Of a stretch of 64,000 nucleotides of DNA, positions 1-8,746 are shown one piece after another. The notes beneath the pieces are model-generated. The model saw only the letters and a list, made by a program, of their open reading frames with translations, ran no database searches and was not told the origin of the DNA. Origin of the DNA: Paraburkholderia sacchari (GTDB taxonomy: Bacteria; Pseudomonadota; Gammaproteobacteria; Burkholderiales; Burkholderiaceae). The number at the start of each line of letters is the position of its first letter. Positions within the stretch are counted from its first letter, which is position 1. The stretch lies in contig NZ_JTDB02000003.1 of the NCBI RefSeq assembly GCF_000785435.2, positions 1-64,000 on the forward strand, written 5' to 3'. A program made the position numbers and the translations under genes.

Positions 1-117
1 TGCCTGATGACCATAGCGAGCTGGTCCCACCCCTTCCCATCCCGAACAGGACCGTGAAACAGCTCCACGCCGATGATAGTGCGGATTGCCCGTGTGAAAG
101 TAGGTAATCGTCAGGCT
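1..117 (+). rRNA. rrf: 5S ribosomal RNA
   Basis: This is the 5S rRNA of the large ribosomal subunit. The terminal helix is visible: gcctg at 2-6 pairs with caggc at 112-116. The conserved internal block cccatcccgaacaggacc and the 3' part gtgtgaaagtaggtaatcg are those of beta-proteobacterial 5S. It starts at the window edge, so the 23S gene should lie just to the left, outside the window. The ends are set by the terminal helix and may be off by one or two bases. Confidence 0.95.
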
Positions 118-132
118 CCTTATGCAGTATGT

Positions 133-172
133 CCAGAACCCCGGTGGCTCACCATGAGCGCCGGGGTTCTGG
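133..172 (+). terminator. Probable rRNA operon terminator hairpin
   Basis: A perfect 12-bp inverted repeat, ccagaaccccgg (133-144) and ccggggttctgg (161-172), separated by 16 nt, lies just after the 5S gene. The T-rich tail is short (cgttt), so termination strength is inferred from stem and position. Confidence 0.6.
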
Positions 173-230
173 CGTTTACGCGCGTGGAAATACGCAGCCA
201 AATCCGCAAGTCTCACACATAACAAAAGCC

Positions 231-267
231 AAAAAGCCGGCCTGTGAACCCCACAGGCCGGCTTTTT
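231..267 (-). terminator. Rho-independent terminator of the M20 hydrolase gene
   Basis: A perfect 16-bp stem, aaaaagccggcctgtg (231-246) and cacaggccggcttttt (252-267), with a 5-nt loop. On the minus strand the stem ends in a T run, and it sits 21 bp past the hydrolase stop codon. It is symmetric enough to act in both directions, so it may also back up rRNA termination. Confidence 0.85.
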
Positions 268-288
268 CGTTGAGGCAGCCGTGAATCT

Positions 289-1482
289 CTACTTCTGGGC
301 CAAAAATTTCGTTGCGAGGTGTACCCAGTACGATGCGCCAACCGGCAGCAACTGATCGTTGAAGTCGTAGCTGGCATTGTGCAGCATGCACGGTCCCGCG
401 CCGTGGCCGGCGTCGCGGTGCCCACCTTCCCCGTTGCCGAGGAACGCGTAGCAGCCAGGCTTTTCCAGCAACATGAACGAGAAGTCCTCGGCGCCCATGG
501 TCGGCTCGATGTTGTCATCGACGCGATCGGGGCCCACGATCTCCTTCATTACCTGCGCGGCGAATTGGGCCTCCGCGCTGCTGTTCACCGTCGGCGGATA
601 GTTGCGATGGAACGTGATGTCGACCGTACACTCGTAGGCCTCTGCCGTGCTCTCCGCTATTTTGCGCAGGCGCGTCTCGATAAGGTCGAGCGTTTCCGTC
701 GTGAAGGTGCGTGCCGTCCCCGCAATCCACGCTGTGTTCGGCACTACGTTTACTGCATCGCCGGCATGAATCTGCGTAATCGAAAGCACCGCGGTATCAA
801 TCGGCTTTTTGTTGCGTGTGATGATGCTTTGCAGTCCATTGGCAATTTGCACTGCAGCGAAAACCGGATCGCGTCCATTATGCGGCAGCGCGGCATGCGA
901 TCCCACGCCTTTGATTTCGATGCGAAACTCGTTGCTCGATGCCATGATCGGCCCCTCGGTCACGCCGAAGTGCCCCGCCGGCATGCCAGGCCAGTTATGA
1001 ATGCCGAACACAGCGTCCACGGGGAAGCGCGTGAACAGTCCATCGTCGATCATCGCTTTCGCACCCGCGCCGCCTTCTTCCGCAGGTTGGAAGATGAACA
1101 CGACGGTGCCGTCGAATTGACCGTGCTTCGCGAGATGCTGAGCCGCACCGAGCAGCATCGCCGTATGGCCGTCGTGGCCGCACGCATGCATCTTCCCTTC
1201 GTTGTGAGAGCGATGCTCGAACGTGTTCAGCTCTTGAATGGGCAGTGCGTCCATATCGGCGCGCAGCCCGATGGATCGTGTGCCGCTGCCCCTTTTGAGC
1301 ACGCCGACAACGCCCGTTTTGCCCAGCCCCCGATGCACCTCGATGCCCCATTCGGCAAGCTTCGATGCAACCAGCTCGGCCGTTTGGGTTTCTTCATAGC
1401 GCAGTTCCGGGTGGGCGTGAATCGTTCGTCGTAGGCCCTGGATTTCGCCTTGGGCGGCCTGGATTTCCGGGATCAGTTTCAT
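289..1482 (-). CDS. M20 family amidohydrolase (hippurate hydrolase-like)
   Basis: A 397-residue metal-dependent amidohydrolase of peptidase family M20, subfamily D, the group of hippurate, indole-acetyl-amino-acid and N-acyl-amino-acid hydrolases. The start of the metal site is visible as HACGHDGHTAM (residues 99-109, Cys101 and His103 as likely ligands), followed by the EEGG acid pair at 135-138, a HNWPG motif near 162, and the late MGAEDFSF motif. The N-terminal HAHPEL pattern is typical. No signal peptide is seen, so it should be cytoplasmic. It is transcribed alone, ends at a strong terminator and diverges from the oxidoreductase gene. The substrate cannot be read from the sequence. Confidence 0.9.
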   Translation of the reverse strand: MKLIPEIQAAQGEIQGLRRTIHAHPELRYEETQTAELVASKLAEWGIEVHRGLGKTGVVGVLKRGSGTRSIGLRADMDALPIQELNTFEHRSHNEGKMHACGHDGHTAMLLGAAQHLAKHGQFDGTVVFIFQPAEEGGAGAKAMIDDGLFTRFPVDAVFGIHNWPGMPAGHFGVTEGPIMASSNEFRIEIKGVGSHAALPHNGRDPVFAAVQIANGLQSIITRNKKPIDTAVLSITQIHAGDAVNVVPNTAWIAGTARTFTTETLDLIETRLRKIAESTAEAYECTVDITFHRNYPPTVNSSAEAQFAAQVMKEIVGPDRVDDNIEPTMGAEDFSFMLLEKPGCYAFLGNGEGGHRDAGHGAGPCMLHNASYDFNDQLLPVGASYWVHLATKFLAQK

Positions 1483-1678
1483 GGCGGACAGTGCTCGGGG
1501 AAGTGGGTGCCCACGCTCCCGATTCGAGGCGGGATTCGAGGCGGGCTTGGACGAACCATTCTACGCCGAACCTCTTTTTTCGCGCCAATCGCCTCATTCG
1601 CCTGGGCGTGTGCCGGCTCCACGAGCCGAACATAATAAAATCGCGGTATCGACATCACCTCTCATCGACGGATTCCCA

Positions 1679-3757
1679 ATGAACGCACGAGCCGAATTTG
1701 CCCGCGCAGTCTGTCCCCACGACTGCCCCGACACTTGCGCGATGCGCGTGACCGTCGAAAACGGCAAGGCCATCAAGGTGAGCGGCGACCCCGATCATCC
1801 GCCGACGCAAGGGGTGCTTTGCACCAAAGTGACCCGTTACGCCGAGCGGGTCCATCATCCGAAGCGCCTCACGCAACCGATGAAGCGAGTCGGCCGCAAG
1901 GGCGAAGGGCGTTTCGAGCCGATCAGCTGGGATGAAGCATGCGAGATCGCAGCCGCGCGCCTTGGCGAAATTGCGCAGCGCACGCCCGAAGCGATCCTGC
2001 CGTATAGCTATGCCGGCACGATGGGTCTCGTGCAGGGCGACAGCATTGCGCAGCGCTTTTTCCACAAGCTCGGCGCGTCGCGGCTCGACCGCACGATCTG
2101 CGCAGCAGCGGGCGCAGCGGGCTTGCGCTACACGTATGGATCGAGCCTCGGCATGCTCACGGAGCATTTCGCCGAGAGCGAAGTGATCCTGATCTGGGGC
2201 GCGAATCCGATCGCTTCTAACCTGCACTTCTGGACGCGTGCGCAGGAGGCCAAGCGCAACGGTGCGAAGCTGATTGCGATCGACCCGTATCGTTCGCTCA
2301 CAGCGGAGAAGTGTCACCAGCACATCGCGCTGAAGCCCGGCACCGATGGCGCGCTCGCGCTCGGCATGATGCACGTGCTGATCACGGAAGACCGTCTCGA
2401 TCACGATTACATCGCGGCGCATACGCATGGCTTCGAGCAATTGAAGGCGCGTGCACTCGCCTATACGCCGGCGCGCGTTGCGCAGATTTGCGGCATCGAG
2501 GAGCAGGTCGTCGTCGAACTCGCGCGTCTTTACGCCTCCACGCGCAAGGCGGCGATCCGCATGAACTATGGTCTCCAGCGCGTGCGTGGCGGCGGCAACG
2601 CGGTGCGCGCCATCGCGTGCCTGCCGGCGCTGACTGGCGCATGGCGCGAGCGGGCGGGGGGCGTGCTGCTGTCGTCGTCGGGTTGGGCGCCGGTCGATAC
2701 AAACGCGCTGCAGCGTCCCGATCTGATTCCTGGCTGGCCTAAGCATCAACCGCGCGTCGTCAACATGAACCAGATCGGCGACGCGCTCACACATGCGGGC
2801 GATGCCGCATTCGGTCCGAAGATCGAGGCGATCGTCGTGTACAACTCGAACCCGGTGGCGGTCGCGCCGGACTCGGCGAAAGTCGCAGCGGGTTTTGCGC
2901 GCGAAGATCTGTTCACGATCGTGCTCGAGCAATTCCAGACCGACACCGCCGACTATGCCGACTTGCTGCTGCCCGCCACGACCCAGCTCGAGCACCTCGA
3001 CGTTCACAAGTCCTACGGCCATACGTATGTGATGGCCAACCTGCCCGCAATCGCCCCGGTGGGCGAGGCGCGTCCTAACACTGAGATCTTCCGCTCGATT
3101 GCGCGCGCAATGAGCCTGAGCGAACCGGCGCTCTTCGAGAGCGACGAGGACGTGGCCGCGCGCGCGTTCGACTGGAGCGATCCCGCGTTCTCCGGCGCCG
3201 ATTGGGCGACGCTCAAGCGGGACGGCTGGGTAAAGCTGAATATTGCCGATGCGCCGTTTGCCAACGGCGGCTTTCGCACGCCCACGGGCAAGTGCGAGTT
3301 TTACAGCGAAGCACTCACGAAGGCCGGCCTCGATCCTGTGCCTGACTACCTGCCGCCGTACGAATCGGCGGACGGCGCGCCCGAGTTGGCCGCGCGCTAT
3401 CCGCTCGCGATGATCTCGCCGCCCGCGCGCAACTTCCTCAATAGCACCTTCGTGAATGTCGAGAGTTTGAGGGCGACCGAAGGCGAGCCGCATCTCGACC
3501 TCCACCCCACCGACGCCGCTCGACGCGCCATCGCCGACGGCGACCAGGTGCGAATCTTCAACGATCGCGGGTCGATGCAAGCGCGCGCTCGCGTTTCCGA
3601 CCGTGCGCGCGAAGGCCTCGTGGTCGGGCTGTCGATCTGGTGGAAGAAGCTTGCGCCGGACGGCCGCAACGCGAACGAAGTGACGAGCCAGGCGCTCACC
3701 GATCTGGGCGGATCCGCCACGTTTTATGACTGCCTCGTGGAAGTCGAACGCGTGTAA
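1679..3757 (+). CDS. Molybdopterin-dependent oxidoreductase (formate dehydrogenase/DMSO reductase family)
   Basis: A 692-residue catalytic subunit of the bis-MGD molybdenum or tungsten oxidoreductase family. The N-terminal [4Fe-4S] site is complete: Cys12, Cys16, Cys20 and Cys48. The central part is the molybdopterin oxidoreductase fold and the C-terminal ~120 residues the dinucleotide-binding domain (LDLHPTDA, GDQVRIFNDRG). There is no Tat signal, so it is probably cytoplasmic. I chose the ATG at 1679 because the Fe-S motif follows at once and upstream codons look non-coding; a -10-like taaaat lies at 1636-1641. No electron-transfer subunit, transporter or cofactor gene adjoins it, so substrate and partner are unknown. 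It could also be a polysulfide-reductase-like or ferredoxin-linked enzyme. Confidence 0.9.
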   Translation: MNARAEFARAVCPHDCPDTCAMRVTVENGKAIKVSGDPDHPPTQGVLCTKVTRYAERVHHPKRLTQPMKRVGRKGEGRFEPISWDEACEIAAARLGEIAQRTPEAILPYSYAGTMGLVQGDSIAQRFFHKLGASRLDRTICAAAGAAGLRYTYGSSLGMLTEHFAESEVILIWGANPIASNLHFWTRAQEAKRNGAKLIAIDPYRSLTAEKCHQHIALKPGTDGALALGMMHVLITEDRLDHDYIAAHTHGFEQLKARALAYTPARVAQICGIEEQVVVELARLYASTRKAAIRMNYGLQRVRGGGNAVRAIACLPALTGAWRERAGGVLLSSSGWAPVDTNALQRPDLIPGWPKHQPRVVNMNQIGDALTHAGDAAFGPKIEAIVVYNSNPVAVAPDSAKVAAGFAREDLFTIVLEQFQTDTADYADLLLPATTQLEHLDVHKSYGHTYVMANLPAIAPVGEARPNTEIFRSIARAMSLSEPALFESDEDVAARAFDWSDPAFSGADWATLKRDGWVKLNIADAPFANGGFRTPTGKCEFYSEALTKAGLDPVPDYLPPYESADGAPELAARYPLAMISPPARNFLNSTFVNVESLRATEGEPHLDLHPTDAARRAIADGDQVRIFNDRGSMQARARVSDRAREGLVVGLSIWWKKLAPDGRNANEVTSQALTDLGGSATFYDCLVEVERV

Positions 3758-3903
3758 GCGCTGAAAAAACACCGCTTGAAAAGCGCGCGCAGCAGTTCGA
3801 GGGGGCTTTCTAACTCGCTGATTCGAGGAAGAAAAACGGCTGTTGCATGCTACGATCAACGTTTTAGCACGACCATTCGAAAATATTCAGGAGGAGACGC
3901 CGC

Positions 3904-5580
3904 ATGGATAAAGTCTGGCTGAAATCATACCCACCCGGCGTACCCGCGGAAATCGACGCTAGCCAATATGCGTCCATCACGGCGCTGCTCGCGGAGAGCT
4001 TCAACGCCAACCGCTCGAAGCCCGCGTTCGCGTGCATGGGCAAGTCCATCAAGTACGGGCAACTCGACGAACTTTCGAAGCGGCTCGCCGCATGGTTTCA
4101 GTCGCGCGGCATCGCGCCCGGCGCGCGCATCGCGATCATGATGCCGAATGTGCTGCAGTACCCGATCGCGCTGGCCGCGATCCTGCGCGCGGGCTATGTC
4201 GTGGTGAACGTGAATCCGCTCTACACGCCGCGCGAGCTCGAACATCAGCTCAAGGACAGCGAGGCCGAAGCCATCATCCTCCTCGAGAATTTCGCAGTCA
4301 CGCTGCAGGCCGTCGTCGCCCAGACGCGCGTGAAGCACATCGTGGTGGCGTCGATGGGCGATCTGCTCGGCGCGGTGAAGGGCTTCATCGTCAACTACGT
4401 CGTGCGCAACGTGAAGAAGATGGTGCCGGCCTGGAGCCTGCCGGGCCACTTGAGTTTCAACGCTGCGCTGTCGGCCGGAGCGCGCCTCACCTTCAAGCCT
4501 GTCGAGCAGAAGCCCGACGATATCGCGTTCCTTCAGTACACGGGCGGCACGACCGGCGTGTCGAAAGGCGCCACGCTGCTGCATCGCAACCTCGTCGCGA
4601 ACGTGCTGCAATCGGCGGCGTGGACCGAACCCGCGCTTGCGCGTCTGCCCGCCGGCACCCAGCCGGTGACGGTCGCGGCGCTGCCGCTTTATCACGTGTT
4701 CGCGCTTACCGTCTGCGGCCTGCTGACGATGCGCACGGGCGGCCTCGCCATACTGATCCCGAACCCGCGCGACATCGCGGGCATGATCAAAGAACTGCAC
4801 GGCTATTCGATCACGACCTTCCCCGCGGTCAACACGCTCTACAACGCGATCCTCAATCATCCCGATTTCGACAAGCTCGACTTTTCGCATCTGCTGGTGG
4901 CCAACGGCGGCGGCATGGCGGTGCAGGAAGCGGTGGCGAAGCGCTGGTACGAGCGCACGCATACGCCGATCGTCGAAGGCTATGGCCTTTCCGAAACCTC
5001 GCCGTGCGTGACCTGTAATCCGACCAACGCGACCGAGTACACGGGCACGATCGGCTTGCCGATGCCGTCGACCGAAATCTCGATTCGCGACGACGACGGC
5101 AATGAGCTGCCCATCGGCGAAGCGGGCGAGATCTGCATTCGCGGTCCGCAGGTGATGGCCGGCTACTGGCAGCGACCGGAGGAGACGGCGAAAGTCATGA
5201 CCGCCGACGGCTTCTTCAAATCCGGCGACGTGGGAGTGATGAGCGACCGCGGTTATATAAAGCTCGTCGACCGCAAGAAGGACATGATCCTCGTCTCGGG
5301 CTTCAACGTCTATCCGAACGAAATCGAGGATGTGGTCGCGAAGCTGCCGGGCGTGTTCGAAGTGGCGGCCGTGGGCGTGCCCGACGCGAATTCGGGCGAG
5401 GCGGTGAAGCTCTATATCGTGAAGAAGGATCCGGCGCTCACCGACAAGGATGTCTTCGAGTACTGCAAGGCGCAACTGACCGGATACAAGCGGCCGAAAT
5501 CCATCGAGTTCCGCACCGACCTGCCCAAGAGCAACGTCGGCAAGATTCTGCGACGCGAACTGCGCGACGCGCGCGTGTAA
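3904..5580 (+). CDS. fadD: Long-chain fatty acid-CoA ligase
   Basis: A 558-residue AMP-forming acyl-CoA synthetase that activates fatty acids with ATP and CoA for beta-oxidation or lipid synthesis, probably at the inner membrane. The P-loop-like YTGGTTGVSKGA, the GYGLSETSP motif, the GDVG and DRKKDMILVSGFNVYPNE hinge region, and the C-terminal GKILRREL lysine motif are all in the order expected for the ANL superfamily. Length fits FadD. The start follows a strong aggagga site. It is preceded by a 146-bp gap and followed by its own terminator, so it is probably a single-gene unit. Chain-length preference is inferred from overall resemblance. Confidence 0.92.
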   Translation: MDKVWLKSYPPGVPAEIDASQYASITALLAESFNANRSKPAFACMGKSIKYGQLDELSKRLAAWFQSRGIAPGARIAIMMPNVLQYPIALAAILRAGYVVVNVNPLYTPRELEHQLKDSEAEAIILLENFAVTLQAVVAQTRVKHIVVASMGDLLGAVKGFIVNYVVRNVKKMVPAWSLPGHLSFNAALSAGARLTFKPVEQKPDDIAFLQYTGGTTGVSKGATLLHRNLVANVLQSAAWTEPALARLPAGTQPVTVAALPLYHVFALTVCGLLTMRTGGLAILIPNPRDIAGMIKELHGYSITTFPAVNTLYNAILNHPDFDKLDFSHLLVANGGGMAVQEAVAKRWYERTHTPIVEGYGLSETSPCVTCNPTNATEYTGTIGLPMPSTEISIRDDDGNELPIGEAGEICIRGPQVMAGYWQRPEETAKVMTADGFFKSGDVGVMSDRGYIKLVDRKKDMILVSGFNVYPNEIEDVVAKLPGVFEVAAVGVPDANSGEAVKLYIVKKDPALTDKDVFEYCKAQLTGYKRPKSIEFRTDLPKSNVGKILRRELRDARV

Positions 5581-5605
5581 TCCCGCTGCCGCCAGACCTG
5601 CGCCG

Positions 5606-5633
5606 AAGGCCTGCCCGCGAGGGCGGGCCTTTT
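5606..5633 (+). terminator. Terminator after fadD
   Basis: An 11-bp stem with one G-U pair, aaggcctgccc (5606-5616) and gggcgggcctt (5621-5631), a GCGA loop and a short T tail, 25 bp after the fadD stop codon. Confidence 0.75.
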
Positions 5634-5674
5634 CTATTGGCGAACCGGAAAGCATGTCAGGCATAGGCCGCACC

Positions 5675-5702
5675 AAAGAAAAAAGGCGCCCGCGGGCGCC
5701 TT
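5675..5702 (-). terminator. Terminator of the porin gene
   Basis: A perfect 20-bp palindrome centred on cgcccgcggg (5683-5702). On the minus strand it is followed by a T-rich run (complement of aaagaaaaaa). It lies 23 bp past the porin stop codon. Confidence 0.85.
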
Positions 5703-5725
5703 CGAGACTGAAACGGCTGTTCTTA

Positions 5726-6904
5726 TTAGAACTTGTGACGGATGCCGATGCGAGCCTGGAGCACGTTGCCGTTGCTCGACGGGACGATGGGGCCGTTGAG
5801 CGCCGCAACAGCGCTGTGACCGGTCGAGTCGGTGCCTGACGCGTGCTGATACACACCGATCAGGTAGACGTCCGTGCGCTTCGACAGGAAATAGTCCGTG
5901 CCGAGCGAGTACTGGTAGTACTTCGCACCGCTCTGGCTTGCGCCGTTTGCCAGCGTGACGCTCTGGCCGTCCGTGAAGTCGAACGCGAAGCCAGCCAGCA
6001 GAGCCGGCGTGAACTGGTACTTGAAGTTCAATTCGAAGTTGTTGAAGAAGACGTTCGAGCCGGTCTCGTATCTCGTCGGGCCGGTCGTGCCGAGGTTCCG
6101 GAAGCTGATGTTCGAGTACGTCGCGCCGAACGTCGCCGCGCCGAACGTGTATGCGCCGCCTGCGCCGATGACCTGATAGGTGTTGGCCGATGCGAAGCCG
6201 CCGTACACCGGGGTGGACGTGGTCGTCAGCGGCGACGAGGAGGGGCCGTTGTTGAACAGGCCGCCGAAGGCGTTCGGCGTGCGTGCATTCAGGTAACCAA
6301 CGCCGAGGGCGAGAGGGCCATTGTTATAGCCAGCACCCAGCGACCAGATCTGGTTCCCCGTGAAGTTGCCCGCCTGGCCACCGAAGCTGTAAGTGCCGCC
6401 GAACGTCAGGCCAGCGTAGTTCACGCTAGTGAACTTGACCGTGTTGTTGGTACGGTAGGCGTTGTTGAAGTTGTCCAGGTCCTGCGGGTGAGCCGCGAGG
6501 TAGCCGCCCCACTGGTCGCCGGCTTCCAGCGGACCGACGTAGTCGACGACGGAGTCATACTGGCGACCAAAAGTGACCGTGCCGAACTGCGAGCTGGAGA
6601 GGCCGACATAAGCCTGACGGCCGAACATCAGGCCGCCCTGGCCGAGCTTGCCGGTGTTCACGTCGAAGCCGTTTTCGAGCACGAAGACCGCTTTCAGGCC
6701 ACCGCCGAGGTCTTCAGCGCCGCGCAGACCGAAGCGGCTGCCTTGCATCACGCCGCTCGAGAGGTTGTACAGGTGCTTGCCGCCCGAGTTTGTGTTGAGG
6801 TTGAAACCTTCATCGATGATGCCGTACAGCGTGACGCTGCTCTGAGCGTGCGCAACGCCCGCAAACGCGCCCAGCGCAGCCAGCGCGAGAAGCGACTTCT
6901 TCAT
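5726..6904 (-). CDS. Gram-negative trimeric porin
   Basis: A 392-residue outer-membrane general porin for passive diffusion of small hydrophilic solutes. It has a Sec signal peptide (MKKSLLALAALGAFAGVAHA, cleavage before QSSVTLYG), alternating beta-strand pattern, the RQAYVGLS segment typical of beta-proteobacterial porins and the C-terminal signature ending in Phe (RIGIRHKF) used by the BAM complex. The loops are Gly/Asn/Ser/Thr-rich. The start has a ggag site 9 nt upstream. It is a single gene with its own terminator. Burkholderiaceae carry many paralogues, so I do not assign an Opc or Omp name. Confidence 0.93.
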   Translation of the reverse strand: MKKSLLALAALGAFAGVAHAQSSVTLYGIIDEGFNLNTNSGGKHLYNLSSGVMQGSRFGLRGAEDLGGGLKAVFVLENGFDVNTGKLGQGGLMFGRQAYVGLSSSQFGTVTFGRQYDSVVDYVGPLEAGDQWGGYLAAHPQDLDNFNNAYRTNNTVKFTSVNYAGLTFGGTYSFGGQAGNFTGNQIWSLGAGYNNGPLALGVGYLNARTPNAFGGLFNNGPSSSPLTTTSTPVYGGFASANTYQVIGAGGAYTFGAATFGATYSNISFRNLGTTGPTRYETGSNVFFNNFELNFKYQFTPALLAGFAFDFTDGQSVTLANGASQSGAKYYQYSLGTDYFLSKRTDVYLIGVYQHASGTDSTGHSAVAALNGPIVPSSNGNVLQARIGIRHKF

Positions 6905-7238
6905 TGAATGATCTCCAGTGTTTTACGACTTTTATGCGTCTTGTCAGCGAGGCCGATTTATTGTCTAGCGGGGGGCCTGGCCATCCAACTTCGCGAGAAG
7001 TTGCCCGGTAATGTAACAAACCGTTTATGCGCGACAAAGGAAAAGCCAGGCAGCACGTAAGTACCTGTTTCGTTTACACAACATGGTCTAAAATATGCGC
7101 CTGAAATCGGCTCTGCCCCGGATTGACGACGCGAGGCGAGTTCCTGTAGTGATTTAGAACGTCCGGTCGGTCGGGTTTTGCGCACTATCGCTTTGCGGCT
7201 ATGCGCAGCAGTTTGCGGTGGATACGAAGGGAGGTTGG
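6905..7238. other. Divergent regulatory region between porin and coq7
   Basis: This 334-bp stretch has no supported gene. It holds the upstream regions of two divergent genes. A small hairpin, caacttc-gcga-gaagttg, lies at 6986-7003 and would be in or near the porin leader. A -10-like taaaat at 7089-7094 points toward coq7, but I see no convincing -35 for either gene. Confidence 0.5.
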
Positions 7239-7913
7239 ATGACGTTTGACGAATTGATTACCGAGTTCGATCGGGGACTGCGCTCGATCGCCGGGGTGTC
7301 GCGTATGTCGCGACCCATGCCGCAGCCGTCAGCCGATGCAGCCGATCTTCCGGCCGGCGCCGCGGATCTGCCCGCGTCGCCCGTAGCGTCTGGCGAACTC
7401 ACGCCTGCCGAGCGTGCTCACGCGGCCGGCCTCATGCGCGTGAATCATGTGGGCGAGGTGTGTGCCCAGGCGCTTTATCAAGCGCAAAAGCTTTCCGCTC
7501 GCTCCCCCACGCTCAAGGCGGCGTTCGATCAGGCGGCGCGCGAAGAGGAAGACCACCTTGCGTGGACTGCGCGCCGCCTCGAAGCGCTCGATTCGCGCCC
7601 GAGCCTGCTCAATCCGCTCTGGTACGCCGGAGCGTTGGCCATCGGCCTCGCGGCAGGGCGTCTCGGCGACAAGATCAGTCTTGGCTTCATGGCTGAAACC
7701 GAGCGTCAGGTGGAGCATCATCTGGACAGCCACCTCGACGCGCTGCCGCCCGCCGACCTCGAATCGCGCGCGATCGTCGAGCAGATGCGCACCGACGAGA
7801 TCGCTCATGCGAAATCAGCCACGGATCTGGGCGGCGTTGATTTGCCGTTGCCAGTGCGTTCGCTGATGCGCGTGGCGTCGAAAATCATGACCCGCACGGC
7901 CTACTACGTTTGA
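7239..7913 (+). CDS. coq7: COQ7-type 3-demethoxyubiquinol 3-hydroxylase
   Basis: A 224-residue carboxylate-bridged diiron monooxygenase that performs the last ring hydroxylation in ubiquinone synthesis (DMQ to demethylubiquinone), membrane-associated. It replaces UbiF, as in many beta-proteobacteria. Diiron ligands are visible: NHVGE (Glu73), REEEDHL (Glu103, His106), the [10 protein letters not shown] helix and the DEIAHA motif near the C-terminus. The ATG at 7239 is preferred over an in-frame GTG at 7218 because aagggagg at 7227-7234 is correctly spaced for it. It sits alone upstream of the division cluster and ends before a hairpin. Confidence 0.93.
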   Translation: MTFDELITEFDRGLRSIAGVSRMSRPMPQPSADAADLPAGAADLPASPVASGELTPAERAHAAGLMRVNHVGEVCAQALYQAQKLSARSPTLKAAFDQAAREEEDHLAWTARRLEALDSRPSLLNPLWYAGALAIGLAAGRLGDKISLGFMAETERQVEHHLDSHLDALPPADLESRAIVEQMRTDEIAHAKSATDLGGVDLPLPVRSLMRVASKIMTRTAYYV

Positions 7914-7922
7914 TATGCTTCG

Positions 7923-7948
7923 ACGGGCCGGTTGCATGACCGGTCCGT
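7923..7948 (+). terminator. Hairpin after coq7, possible terminator
   Basis: A 10-bp stem with one G-U pair, acgggccggt (7923-7932) and accggtccgt (7939-7948), starts 10 bp after the coq7 stop. No T run follows, so intrinsic termination is uncertain. The rest of the 387-bp gap before mraZ holds a 7-bp inverted repeat (gaacaag at 8101-8107, cttgttc at 8120-8126) and the mraZ promoter. Confidence 0.4.
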
Positions 7949-8163
7949 GCAAGTTCAGGTTTTCACCGCTATCACCCTCCCGAATTAATCCCCGCCAAGT
8001 ACCCGCACTATCGTGGTTTTCTCCGCGCATTTCACGTATCACCTTCACAACCTTCGTTAGCTCATTCATTCATAACGGTTTTTGGGTTTTCGTCTGACTT
8101 GAACAAGCGCTGCTAAGTCCTTGTTCTAGCGGATAAATTTCGTCAAAAAACGCGCCACCCACC

Positions 8164-8192
8164 TTGACCCTCGTAGGTCGTTCCTCTAAAGT
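8164..8192 (+). promoter_or_regulatory. Sigma-70 promoter of the mraZ/dcw cluster
   Basis: ttgacc (8164-8169), a 17-bp spacer and taaagt (8187-8192) form a good sigma-70 promoter. Transcription would start near 8199, about 100 nt before mraZ. The -10 overlaps the first MraZ-type repeat, consistent with autorepression. No other equally good promoter is seen until lpxC. Confidence 0.65.
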
Positions 8193-8226
8193 GGGAGACA
8201 GTGTGAGAAAGTGTATTTTTGTGTGA
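8191..8226 (+). promoter_or_regulatory. MraZ operator: four GTG repeats at 10-bp spacing
   Basis: gtggga (8191), gtgtga (8201), gtgtat (8211) and gtgtga (8221) recur at exactly 10-bp intervals, one helical turn. MraZ is known to bind tandem TGGG-type repeats with this period next to its own promoter. Only the first copy keeps the full TGGG core; the others are TGTG or TGTA. Position over the -10 and start region indicates repression of the cluster by its first product. Confidence 0.7.
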
Positions 8227-8300
8227 TTTCAGAAGCGCATTCGGGTAAATTTCCTGAAATTTAGACGGGCGGCGATCGGCGTCGCATGAGGGGGAGCAAA

Positions 8301-8729
8301 TTGTTCCAGGGGGCGTCGGCGCTAACACTCGATGCGAAGGGGCGGATGTCGATTCCGTCGCGCTATCGGGATGCGCTGCAACAACAGGCAGAAGGCCGGG
8401 TGACGATCACCAAGCACCCGGACGGCTGCCTGTTGCTATTTCCGCGCCCCGAATGGGAGGTGTTCCGCGCGAAAGTCGCGGCGTTGCCGATGGACGCGCA
8501 CTGGTGGCGCCGCATTTTTCTCGGCAATGCCTCCGACGTCGATCTCGACAGCGCGGGCCGCGTGCTCGTCTCGCCTGAATTGCGTCTGGCAGCAGGAATG
8601 GAAAAGGAAGTCATGCTGCTCGGCATGGGTAGTCATTTTGAGTTGTGGGATGCGCAGACCTACGCCGCCAAGGAACAGGCGGCGATGGCTCAGGGCATGC
8701 CCGACGCCTTGAAGAATTTCACGTTCTGA
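8301..8729 (+). CDS. mraZ: Transcriptional regulator MraZ
   Basis: An AbrB/SpoVT-fold DNA-binding protein that forms a ring-shaped oligomer and represses the dcw promoter. Two SpoVT-AbrB repeats are visible: [21 protein letters not shown] at the N-terminus and [17 protein letters not shown] from about residue 79. I propose the TTG at 8301: it gives the usual 142 residues beginning (M)FQGAS and has ggggag 4 nt upstream. An in-frame ATG at 8286 would add five residues (MRGSK) and has no clear ribosome site. The gene is first in the cluster, 17 bp before rsmH. Confidence 0.93.
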   Translation: MFQGASALTLDAKGRMSIPSRYRDALQQQAEGRVTITKHPDGCLLLFPRPEWEVFRAKVAALPMDAHWWRRIFLGNASDVDLDSAGRVLVSPELRLAAGMEKEVMLLGMGSHFELWDAQTYAAKEQAAMAQGMPDALKNFTF

Positions 8730-8746
8730 TCGCGGGTTAAATCGCT

